Source of the DNA: Monosporascus cannonballus
Taxonomy: Eukaryota; Ascomycota; Sordariomycetes; Xylariales
DNA: 64,000 nt
Reading direction: 5' to 3'
Assembly: GCA_004154925.1 (NCBI GenBank)
Contig: QJNS01000108.1
Location: 1 to 64,000, forward strand
The position numbers were made by a program, and so were the translations under genes. Below the pieces are notes generated by a model. That model was not told where the DNA came from, ran no database searches, and saw only the letters and a list, made by a program, of their open reading frames with translations. This document shows, piece after piece, positions 43,013 through 53,724 of this stretch. Position 1 is the first letter of the stretch. Each line of letters starts with the position of its first letter.

Positions 43013-44800
43013 TCACACGCCTTCTTGAGGGAGCATGAGATTGCCCCCGTCGACGATGATCTGTTCATCGATGCGGCTCTTCGTATCCCCGTACTCGAGC
43101 CTCTTGTACGTCGTGATGCGCGCCTGGTTGAGATCTAAATCGAAGAAGCGCACCCGCCGGACGTATCCGCCGTAACCGCCGTACCCGCCGAAGCCCGCGC
43201 CACCCCCGTAGCACATCCAGAGCTGCGGCTTCTTCGTCTGCTCGTCCGTCGAGAGCATGCAGTACTCGTTGGCGTGATCGTGTCCACAGCTGACCATCAT
43301 GACGCCCTGCTCGACGAGGGCGTCGTGGAAGCCTGAGTTGTAGTTCGGAGCCGTGACTCCTTCCTTCCACTCGCCTTTGTAGTAGGAATGCCTGTCCCTG
43401 TATTCGGGGAGAGGAATGTGGATAAAAGCGATATCCATGTGGATGTGGGTATACTCCTTATGCTTCTTCTTTAGGCTTTGGGAGGTCTGCCTGAACCAGT
43501 CAATCTGGTTCTTCTTGATCCAGTCGTAGCCCTTCCATTGTCGCTCGTCCGGCGAATATGCATGGGAATCGAGTAGGTATATTGTAAGAGCGGAATGTGA
43601 CGAGGATCCCCGGCCGAGAACCTCGATGAAGTAGTTGCCCACGCCGTCGATATCGTCCGGCCCGGCCATCGACAGCGAATACGGTAATTGCTCAATGATC
43701 GCCATCTGGCCTGATCTTGGCAGGGTACCTTCGTCGTCGTGATTCCCAAAAATGGACACATAGGGAATTTTACGATTGATTAGCAGCTGTGCGTATTTGA
43801 ATATAGCCTAAGATTGTTTAGTACATTCATTCCTGGGCGGTTACGATGGCCATGGATGTCTTACCGACTGCGCATCGGGCGCCGTGTCGCCGTTGACCTG
43901 GTCACCACTCAGCACGACCAAGTCCGGCTTCTCATCCTCCAACAGCCTGGAGACAAAGTCGAGGGTTCTCGGATCGGCCATGCATGGACCTCCCTCATAC
44001 TCATCCGGCACGGCATCGCGGCAGTGACCCACGCCCGTGCTCAGGTGAATATCTGCTAGCTGCATGATCTTAAACCTTCCATTGTCCTTCACGCGGGGTT
44101 GCGGCTTGGTAGGCTTGGCTTGGCTCCCTCGCCGGACGGTAACGTGGGCGACCGGGATGTCGGCGCCGGCGTCGAGTAGCAAAGGTGTTCCCTGAAGCTG
44201 CCAGCCATCCCGTGCCTCCGCCGCGTCGTCGCCGAATAGAACATCGACGGCCGTGACTGCTGTTTTGGAATCGCTAGCATGGGGCTTCGCAGACCACTTT
44301 ACCCATAGTCCTAAAGGGCGCGGTTCCCACCGCTCATCGGCCTCCTTCTTGTCGCTCGTGGATGGATCCATGCGCCCAACCGTGACATCCATGACCACGC
44401 GATCCTCGGCGGTGAGCTCGGCCTCCTTCTTCCTCCGAACATGCAGGTAGGCGCTGGAGGTCCATGATTTACCCAGGTAGAGGTCCTTCTCGATGCGATG
44501 CCAGACTTCCGGGTCGAGTTTGCAAGAGGAAAAGACGTTCAAGCTAGAACACTGGGTTATGGTGATGTCGGTAACGACGAGCCCGTGGTGATGCTGGGGC
44601 ATATACTCGTGCACGGCATTGGGAAGAAGTTGGAAATTCCGATCGATGAAGAAGATGACGAGGAAGGTAAAGATGGTTGCGGCGGCTAGCTGGGTGATGG
44701 TGCGCACCTAAAGTGGGGAGCACTCGCAGGTTAGAAGCCTTCCACGGCACGATGTGCCACGGAACGGGGAAGGATAAGAACTGACTATTCGTCGCGTCAT
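43013..44800 (-). CDS. DCR2: DCR2-type calcineurin-like metallophosphatase, membrane-anchored
   Basis: The product is a metal-dependent phosphoesterase related to yeast Dcr2, which dephosphorylates Ire1 and Sic1 and so links the unfolded protein response and cell cycle. Deduced exons are 44800-44786 (15 nt), 44707-43865 and 43807-43013; introns are 78 and 57 bp, and the last has a near-perfect TACTAAAC branch site. The product is 550 residues and begins MTRRIVRTITQLAAATIFTF, a start typical of the filamentous-fungal family, with one N-terminal membrane segment. Metal-site motifs appear in order: LADIHLSTG (DxH) near residue 228, LSGDQVNGD (GDxxxD-like) near 270, FGNHDDEG (GNHDE) near 305, then a His in AFIHIPLPEY and GHDHANEY. 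A GGYGGYGGY stretch follows the last motif. Without the tiny first exon the second exon frame has no ATG. Family assignment is firm; orthology to yeast DCR2 is probable. Confidence 0.9.
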
Positions 44801-46125
44801 GATGCAGAGCGATGGAAATGGACCTGCTTGGGCCTACTTCCAGCTTTTTTTTTCTCTCTCTTATAATGTGTGGTATCTGCCTCGGAGACAAGTCGAGGAG
44901 ATGATTCGGGATCAGCACAGCAAATGTGCCAGCCAAGGCGTCGCAGACGGAGTCGGATTCAAGGTCCGATGCGGTCGGCTATGAATCATCTTCGACCGTT
45001 CAAAATATGAGTCTCGCGACGACCTCTAAAGAAACTGGCAGAGGCCGTCTAGCAAGCAAACAGGGAGAGATGAGGCGGTCTGCGTGGCTGTGGATAGATC
45101 AAAAGGTTGCATGCAGGTCAAAGGTCACCTAGGTAGGTAGGCAAGGGAGAAAAATGTTCGACATGGTTGATCAGACTGCTAACGTCAGCACCCCTGCAGG
45201 ACCTTTATCCATACTTATTTATGTGCTTACTTATTATTAACCCGTCATCTGGGGTAGCTCGGTCCAGACTTTTGAGGAATGCTTTGCCGAGATATCTCAT
45301 TAAGCCTCTTTTGGTACTAGTACAGTGCCTACCAAGGTACCGGGTACTTCATCCTGCGCCTGCTGACCTTCCGGTTGTGCATGCGATACCACTCATTACC
45401 TGGTAGACTAAGCGATTTTATATTGTGCCGTACATTGCTACCATCCACCGGCCTTTATTCGTTGTCGCCGACAAAGGATCCACGCGAAACCAGTGGTTAG
45501 GATGTGTGTATACTGGAAGACAGGTGTATATGTACATGTGTGTCTCTGTATGCAGTGGGGGTGTAACGCCGTTTACGCCTCCCGTGTGCTTCCTAAGATT
45601 AGCAGATGCATCGCATTCTGCAGCGGCCTGCCCCGAGTATTTCGCGGGCTTAATACGACTAGAGAAAGTCGATGTTTTGTAAACTTTATCAGCCCTCCAA
45701 TTTCCTCATGTTCATGGGGAAAATTCCAGTTCTGTCGCCGAATATCGTATTCAACGTCGTATGGAAAAGGTACTTCCAGAAGGAGACTGAGCTGATTGGC
45801 CAGCTCTAGGCATGGCCGGCCCCGAATAGGAAATTTCCTTCCTATCACAACTGTTGCCGTCTTTTGCAGGTATCCCCCTTAACATCCTGAACATATCCTA
45901 TTAACTACGTCGGGATTCATTAAGACCGTGATGTAACAGAACCTCCTTGAAGGCCCAGGTCTAGGAGATGACTAACTAACCTCTACGCCGTGTGGCCCAA
46001 GTCCCCGCCTACACTTCTGCAGGCGGATAATCCCCATACCCAGTGCCTTTGCCCCTGTCCTTATAGACGCAATAAAGCGAAGAGTCCCCAAGGGCCTTAA
46101 TGGGGTTACGGAGGCAGCGCACATC
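44801..46125. other. Intergenic, no supported gene
   Basis: This includes the upstream region of the phosphatase gene. Short frames occur without motifs. An ACCTAGGT palindrome lies at 45127. Confidence 0.6.
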
Positions 46126-46881
46126 TACTCACAGGGGTCGCGGCCCCAATAAACAACCACCTCAGACCACGGGAGGCGCCCGTCCTCAGTCAACCATACA
46201 CCGGCGATGGGCTCGCCGCGCCGCGCCCGCTCGATGACCTTGCGCGCGAACGCTGACTGGCGGCGGTACGACGCGAAGCGGAACTGCAGGCGCGTAGAGC
46301 ACCGCCACCCCGTCGAGGTCGTACCGGAAGACGCGGCCGAAGAAGGCCGCGGGGTACCGCTCGGTTGGCGACGGCGTGCGGGCCCGCGATACCCCGGACG
46401 CCGGCTGCGACGGCGCGCAGTACCGGTTCATCATCACGCGCAGCCGATAGCCCTCCGGGACCACGAATCTACCCTCGGCGACGATATCGCCAGGATGCGG
46501 TCCGTCGCCGTGCGGTCCCGGAACGTGAGTTTGGCCGACGCCGCGTGGCACGGCGCCGAGGAGCTGCGCTGGCGTGCAGCCCGGCGGCAGGTTCACGATG
46601 AAGAGGCACGTGCTCCGGCTCTCGGGGATGTTGGCGCACTTGGTTCGCCGCGTTACCGGGGTCCCCCCTGTAGTTCGGCAAGTTCCGCGGCAGCATGCAA
46701 AGGATCTGGTTTGGGGTTGATGCTGCCCGGGTGCGCGGAGCGCCGCCGGCGGTGCTGTAGTCGGTCGGTTAGATGCGCCGGGACGACTGGGTCGTCTCAA
46801 CCGCGAAAGCTCTTCCGATGCGGATGGCACTCGAGGGACTGTTGAACCCTGCTCCATGAGTGAGTTCGGGCTGCTAGGCAT
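46126..46881 (-). pseudogene. Relic of a fungal RRM-like (RNA-recognition motif) gene
   Basis: Pieces of one known type of fungal protein lie in order on the minus strand but in different frames. LPRNLPNYRGDPGNAANQ is in one frame; ANIPESRSTCLFIVNLPPGC with TPAQLLGAV, an RNP2-like start of an RRM, is in a second. FVVPEGYRLRVMMNRYC follows, then FRYDLDGVAVLY. After a one-base shift near 46,290 the end reads LQFRFASYRRQSAFARKVIE, then GRLPWSEVVVYWGRDPCE and a TAG stop at 46126. The central part between the RRM start and FVVPEGYR is too short, so a deletion is likely. At least two frameshifts make a functional product unlikely unless the assembly is wrong. GC content is high and the residues are well conserved, so inactivation seems recent. 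Confidence 0.65.
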
Positions 46882-47677
46882 TGTGGTGTATGCAAGTGCT
46901 ACGGACGAGTGATAATTAATTGTCTTTTTATGATCCACCGTCGTACTCGAGATCTTAGCGGGTAATAGGCCAACATGCTGATGTGCAGGATCAGGAAGGA
47001 AATCGTAGGTCGTGCGAAGCTAAGCCGTGGTATAGACAGGTTTTTCAGCTCACGGGGGATATTGTATCAGCAAACAATACAGCTAGTGGATGCACAATCA
47101 TCACCATTGTGCCCCATGAAATGACTAACCCCAGTGCACACAATAGGTATTGACACTTTCAAACAAGATGGGCACAATGGTTGGCAGGAGAACTGAGTCA
47201 GTGATATTGCCTATCAACAGCTTCAATAGGAAATACCCATCTCCAGGTGGAGGTCCGATCTGAACCTGCGAGGTCTTGTCTGATAGTCTCGTAACAATAC
47301 GCTTAATCTCTTCCGCAATGCAATGTTTACTTGTCTCTATGAGTACGGTATTCCCCTGACTGGTTTCTAGTCATGGAGTAGGCTAAAGAAAACGCTTGAT
47401 GATACTGAAAGTCATTTCTATATGCCGATCTATGACTAACTTTCACAGAGAACCCAACAACAGTTGCGCCTCTTATGTCATAGATAGATTTGCCATCGGC
47501 TCGCCATCCCTATTGTCTAATACACTCGGCTGTGGTCCAAGGAATACGACTGGATACTGGAGACTTGTTTTCTTCTATCTATGTTGTTATATAGAAGGTA
47601 GTCGTGGAACTGTAGAGCTGGGTAAGTGGTTGGTCATTTTGGGTGAAAGTTCCCGCAAGTCCACGCCTGGCGCGTTC
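46882..47677. other. Intergenic, no supported gene
   Basis: A plus-strand frame at 47396-47779 overlaps the HET relic on the other strand and has no motif. Nothing else is seen. Confidence 0.55.
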
Positions 47678-49545
47678 TTAGGCTTCAGGCGAGACCTTCA
47701 AGATGTGCGGTCTTCTCTGGTGCCTTATGTGAAGAACACCCACCCCGTTAAGAAATTCCGCTGGATTATTTTTCACTGACCCGTTGCGCTCATCTCGAAG
47801 GCCACCGAAGGAGCCGTCAAAAAGGGGCTCCTGTGGGGCATCTAACAAAATCACAGACCGGCAATATTTGGGCAAGGTCCCCGTATACAGCTTGACCCTT
47901 CTCAAGCCGGGTATGCAACAATTGCTAATAATCTGCCACCTCGCTGGCGTCTCTGACGTCTTTCGGAGAAGGACTGGGTTTTCGAATCCGAGCAAAACAC
48001 AGACGGTATCTCCTGCCCGAGCGCCAGCGGAAGCAGTTCCTATGTATCCCTCGGCAGTTGTGATGACGCATCCTCCAACCAGTAAGTTATAAGTTTAATT
48101 CACGAAGCTTTGCATGGCATTCGTGTCTACTCGACTTTCTCCGCCATTCGCCAACAAAAAGATGCAGTAGAGCCGTTGTTGCTATATGAGACGGAGTCCA
48201 GCTTCCATGCTCGGCAATGTCCTCATCAAAATGAAAGTACAGTTTAGAGCCCCGCTGTAAGCATCCAGAAGACAAGTTCCACCCGGGTACATGCCGTCCA
48301 GGTCTCTGGCGGGTCTAAGGCGCTTTATGCAGTCGACTTTCGCACCAGGACTTGTCAAGCGCTCCTCCAGGACACTGGGAAGCTGCAGAGTCAACTACTG
48401 CTACTCAGACTCCAGGGACGCGTAAAACGTCGTCTCCGGGGTAGGCGGTTTGCCCCGAGATAAACCCCTTGCACTATACAGAGGCGTTAGGGGGGTAGTC
48501 CTCGTCGGAGTTGACCAGTCCGGAACCCCAACTCGGAAGCTCGGGCAAGGAATTCGTCGCCAGCTCGCAGCAAGCGAGTGTACGAAGTGAGCGGTGCTGC
48601 TCGAGCAAGCGTACCACTACGCCCAGAAAATCGGCTGCTGTTGACTGAATAATCAGGTCTGAAGTCCAGGTTGCGGTCGTCCCATCTTACGAGGCTTAAC
48701 ACGGCGTCAATAGAATCACTAGGGTCCGACTGCTTCATGCTGAAGAACTCAATTCCGAGGTATCTGTATGTAACACCCTTTCTTATGGCGCGGAACAGGT
48801 AATACACCAACTTTGTCGCTTGCAGGTATTCTGTGGACAAAACCCCGCGGCTCTTCTGCTTGGTAAGGCTGGCGATAGGATAGTTGGCTACGTCACGCAA
48901 AGCCTCCCACGAAATTGATGCACTACCACAGACCACGGCGGCCTGGCGGATTTATCAAATATCCTGCCGGACCCGGAGTCGCTGAAGCCAGCTTCGGCGG
49001 AGAAGGGGACACGATCGACCTCCTCTCCGACTCGCTGTACTTCAAAGCATGTGAAACTGACACGTTTGTCCAGGAGCGGCTCCGTGATTGCATTCGAAGA
49101 CCTTGTCGTGGCGGCGCCCAAGCTGCCTGCGATCATCCGCCCCATGTGCTCAACGAAGCAAAGAGCAGCATCCACTATCTTCCGACGCGGGTTTTAGCCA
49201 CATCACCACGCGAACTGCCGATTTGTAGATGTTTCCCATCAGCGCGAGCTGCTGGCTCCTTTCGATTTGATCGGACTGGCTGATACATATCGCATCAATC
49301 CACATGACCCGGGGCTCGTCCGTCGGGCGTAAATGCCTTAGTGCAGAATCTACGTTCTCGGTTGCCCAAACCACGTTATTTTCCCGCGTTGCGGACTCGA
49401 CAGTCACAGGCTTGTTGTCCATCAGGCGAACCCAGCGCGTACGATAGAGCCTCGTATCTTAGTCTTTCGAAGTGACTGCCCCCCTTGGGGATTTCCGGTG
49501 GTATATTTACATTGTCCTCATGAGGTAGAATGTTCTCTAATTAGA
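47678..49545 (-). pseudogene. HET-domain (heterokaryon incompatibility) gene relic 1
   Basis: HET proteins trigger cell death after fusion of unlike fungal strains. Conserved pieces run in order down the minus strand. HFERLRYEALSYALGSPD (about 49450) has Leu where the family has a near-invariant Trp (SYxWG). A frameshift precedes NKPVTVESATRENNVVWATE, then RVMWIDAICISQSDQIERSQ and YKSAVRVVMWL, the heart of the HET domain. Two further frame changes lead through CGSASISWEALRDVANY and DDRNLDFRPDYS to the C-terminal block GYIGTASAGARAGDTVCVLL and RWQIISNCCIPGL near 47,900-48,050. The total span of about 1.87 kb fits a normal 600 to 650-residue HET gene. At least three frameshifts show it is broken. 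The real upstream start is not visible. Confidence 0.8.
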
Positions 49546-50031
49546 GGTTGATGTGGTCTAAGCAGATGAGAATGTCTTCAGCAAAATTCCGCGCCAGATG
49601 GTTAACAACCGGATATCGCCTACACCACCTCCTTGTCTTAACAGACTATAACTGTAGGTTGCGGGAAGTGCCATGTTGTTGTCTTGTCCGAAACGTGCAA
49701 GAGTCAAAGAAGAAGGGCAAGTGCGGGGTTCCTAGTATCGGGAGGGGGGTTCAGGGGCGTGAGACTGGGCGGATATGGCCAATATAGAATAAAATTTCGG
49801 GCCAAAACCTTACATATGCAAAATTATTTACTTCGGAGACTATCTCGGAGTGTGTGCGAGCCCGAAGTAGGTTTATCAAGTGCGTGTAGTCGACCTCAGC
49901 TGAAGGGAGGGAACTAAAAGCGGGATGCGGCCGGGGCAGGGCGGAGAGTTAAATATCACGCATTATTAAATAGAAGTCTGTATAACAACTACATAGTGAC
50001 GCCTATTCCACGTCGGTGGAAGTGGGCTATA
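49546..50031. other. Spacer between HET relic 1 and the G-alpha-like relic
   Basis: This is 486 bases with only short frames. I see nothing recognisable. Confidence 0.6.
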
Positions 50032-51472
50032 TTATTCGGCCCAGCCCAGCGAGTGTTTAACAGCAAGTGGTCCCGAAATGGAGGCATTATGAACAGTCTT
50101 GCCCCCTCCTCTTCCCACACTGCCTTTGCTATCCCGTCTATTACCCGAAGCCTCATTACCTCTTGGAGGGTCGGGTAAGGGTTTCTCCTTCACGGGAATG
50201 GAGTTCTCCAGGATTCTGAATATGTCCGCGGCGGGGTTGGAAGGCGCAACGTCTGGAAGATTAGCACGTACGATACTCATCCGTTTGCGGGTATCGGCCT
50301 GTTGGACTAGGTGTAGAAAGCGCTTCTCAAGGTAGTCCATATAATGGTTGCGACCGCCAACGGGACCTGCGGGGAAGACTGGAAAGTAACATTCCGTCGG
50401 GTATTGTCTGAGGCACGAATCAAGGAGGTCCATCTTAGTAAAGACAAGGATGATGTTTACTTTCGCGACCCAGCCGCTATTGACCACCCGCTCAAATAAT
50501 ATTAGTTGCTCGTCCATCCTGTTGCTGTCTGGGTCTTCGTATAGGTTTCTTGCATACGCAGTTACATCGATCGTAAATATGAGAGTTGACACCGTAATTT
50601 AAAGTATGTATCTATTTCTTCCGCATGGCCCTTGTTCCTCTAACGTCGAAAAATGTATAGTCAATATTACCACATTTTAAGGGGTACTTGTCGACTGAGC
50701 TAGTTCTAACATAGCTTCGCAGTATGTCCTCGGCGGTGGGTACGTAGTCGGTCGTGCATATCCTTGTAATGTGACTGACAAAATAGCTAAGATCGCTAGT
50801 GCTTTGAGATTTCTTGTATGCGGCTTGAAAGCCACTGTCCGCCCAGAGTGATGCAATTATTGAAGAGACGCGCGGCGCGTGAGATGAGTCTGTGTTATAG
50901 AGGTCCAAAATCCACACCTGGTGGATCATTTCGTCCTTCTCGAAAGGAATGGCTGAGATCTTCATGGTATGTAGCACATCAAGGATAGGCTGCATGGTGT
51001 TATCCTGCCACACCTCGGAAGAGTAGGATTTCCGTTCCCCGTCAGAATAGCCTCCTTGCGCAGCAAGCTTCAGAGCCTTCATTAAGGTGGTCTTGCCGCT
51101 CTCCGAGATACCGAGGATTACTGCCTTAATAGTACGAGTATCTTCCGATTTGTGATTGGCCATATCTGGGTGAGCCGGTTTGCGGCTTTGACCACTCTTC
51201 CACCAATCGCTCAACCAACAGGTCCTTGGCCGTATCGATGCCTCGTCAGATAATGCCACGCCTACGCGTAAGCAATCATCCGAAGCTAGGGAGTCCGCCG
51301 AAAGCGCCCTCGTGGGCATCAGGTTGATGTCAATTTCAAGTTTTGGACGTAAGACCGCTAATATGGCGCCACTTATCCGATCATGCCAGGCCCTGATTGC
51401 TTGGCGGAGGTAGGCTCTCTCTGCTGCCCGATAGACCTTGGAGCCGAGAATTAGGGCATCGAATTCAGACGT
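50032..51472 (-). pseudogene. Relic of a divergent heterotrimeric G-protein alpha subunit gene
   Basis: G-alpha subunits are GTP switches downstream of receptors. The minus strand carries KAVILGISESGKTTLMKALK (P-loop; canonical is GAGESGKST), a long helical insert, and YTFFDVRGTRAMRKK, the switch II region where DVGGQRxERKKW is expected. The next codon, Trp in the family, is TAG (50614-50612), a TpG-to-TpA change of the kind RIP makes. About 15 bases later one base is out of frame before VSTLIFTIDVTAYARNLYED, then RMDEQLILFERVVNS and IILVFTKMDLL (G4, canonical NKxD). The catalytic Gln of switch II is Thr, so even the intact protein would have been an atypical GTPase. The frame stays open upstream to 51472 with a polar helical N-terminus. 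No splice sites remove the stop. It is most likely a decayed member of the expanded non-canonical G-alpha group. Confidence 0.78.
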
Positions 51473-51474
51473 TT

Positions 51475-53724
51475 AGCTGATGGCGGCTGTGTCTTCCGAT
51501 ACAAGACTAGCGGCGTCACCGACGCCGAGGATCGAAGATGAGCAATCATTGGCTAACTTGAGTATAGATTGGTTCTTTTCTCTCGAGATCATGTCTTACT
51601 GCTGTGTAAATGTGGGAGATGATGGCACGTACTGCCGTATTCCACCCGAAAACCGCGTTTGTGCAGCTATGACGCCGCGGAAGGAAGGATAAAGATGTGA
51701 AAGACGATGGGGGAGGGGATGGTGTGTACCTCTCTGTTGCCGAACGAGCTATATGTTTTATCGGCCATGCTCAAGTCAACCGGAGGCTGTGTCAGCACTA
51801 GATCCAACCTAGAAGCTGCCAGGCAGCCCATGGAGAAGGTCACATGCGGGGTGACTGTAAAGCCACATTTGCTGAGGTTTTAGCTGATCTTGGTAAAGTA
51901 ATTGGCAGCGACCAGCCAGAACTGACCGAAGTATTCCTCATCTATCATCTGAGGAGCGAATCATTTCCCGGATTCGCGAGCTTGCATTAGGACAACATTT
52001 GTTGCCTGATGATCGTCAATCGACAACTGGGCCAAACAAGGTTGATGGTGATTCTGCACCTTCCCCGTACCAGGTGGTTGACACAAATTCGCGCTGTTGA
52101 CCCAATTGAGCTAAAGATTTCGAAGGCGATTCTAATACGAAAACAGAATATAAATAATTGGAAAATAAGTATCTACATAAAGGGAATAATCCAGAACAGT
52201 CTGGAAGTTCCCGTGCATGCCTCTCTGTTGAAACAGAGGAGTTATTATCCAAGCAGTTATTGTCCAAGGAGTCGTTCAGTGGTTACTTGAAGGCATGTGG
52301 ATTTTTATGTCAACCACCTGCGTGCCTCTTCCTTCGTGGGCTCAGGCACGAGACTTTATAGTAAGAGACGGCACAAAATTAGTTTTCCTTTTTATGGGCT
52401 CGGGGAAACTATGCTACGAACATAGGAAACGAGATTGTATCATATAAGAGCCCTTCGATTATGTCCCGAGTGTAATAGACTCTCTGTTGTGTGTGGGTGT
52501 ATGCAGTATCATCATCCCCGAGTTAAATCTCTGAACGGTGATCATTCATGCTGAATTTCACTCTGCAGTCTAGTTCATTTATGTTCACCGTCGCTGCCTC
52601 CGAACTTAGAGGGGTCGATACAATGCAAGTACCGGCTAGAAAGGCTTGGAAAGGCCTCTATTTATACGTAATTATAGACGTCATGTACCGTTTCTAAAGC
52701 CTTCTAGGCTGACGTCAACAGCTATGACATTATACTTAACATCATATTAGAAATCGGCGAGTATAAATGTGTCCATATCTCCCAACTATGTCGTCTGCTT
52801 AGCTAGTTATTCTTAGTTTTAACCAACAAATTGCTATATACTGCTTTCTCCTACTTGCCCTACTTCTTTTTTCTGCTTCAACATCTGCTAAGAATTCCCT
52901 TGTTCTTACTCCAGCGTACCGTACACCTTTCCCCATACAAATCCTCGCCAGTTGGCTGTCCACGAACCTCGTAAAGATTATAAGCCCGGCTTGCAACGAC
53001 TTATAGACAGTCCTAGCCAGGGCTGCGCCTGCGGCGCAGCCACAACCTTAAAAATGTGGCCTGATCTTAATGAGGTAAGATACCTGTCACAGTTAAGCTG
53101 ATCGGTAGATAAGGTAACATAGAGTGTGAGAAGTAATAATTGTCTGGCTAGAATTGAGCTCTAGGGAGCGGTGGCTAGGAAGCTCTCTATATACTGTGGG
53201 CGCGCCGGAATAAGGTTCTTCCGGGGTGCTGGGAGCTTGATGACTAACATAGATACCCCTATTCCACGACAATACCGCAGTGTCAGATTGGTGTGCCTGG
53301 CTTAGCCACCACCGAAAAGCATTGTCCATGCTCTATCATCCCACTATTGTGCCCAGCAGAAAGGGCGAAGGCAGCCACTAGACTAATACGAGATCGTGGC
53401 GTCTCTGCGAAGCTCGAGGTGACCGCTCACAGTTAATTAATTACCACATGTAGCCAACGGCTACAGTTGGAAAAACACTCGTTACCAAGTTTGTGCTTGT
53501 AGACTCCGCCACCGATTAGGTAGTTCCGACATCGCCAGAGACCCCCCGCGGCATGAGTCAATTGGTTCGCAGAAGTCTGCGGTGGGTGAGTGCGGCTGCG
53601 TCACTTGGGCAGGTCGTCTTGGAGACAGTAGCCACCGGATCGGGTGTAGAGCCTTATATAAGGGGCAGTACATATATGCAATCGGGCGTTGTAGCTTCTT
53701 TCGCAATTGCCCATTCCTTAAGAC
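51475..53724. other. Intergenic, no supported gene; contains a perfect hairpin
   Basis: About 2.2 kb of mostly AT-leaning sequence with frames under 100 codons and no motif. An imperfect inverted repeat occurs (CTAGAAAGGCTT near 52,637 against AAGCCTTCTAG near 52,700), plus a GC-rich hairpin at 53021. Confidence 0.55.
53021..53041. repeat. Perfect 9-bp hairpin with 3-base loop
   Basis: GGCTGCGCC, loop TGC, then GGCGCAGCC. The GC-rich palindrome stands inside AT-leaning sequence, as is common at ends or inside of small fungal transposable elements. No element boundaries are visible. Confidence 0.85.
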
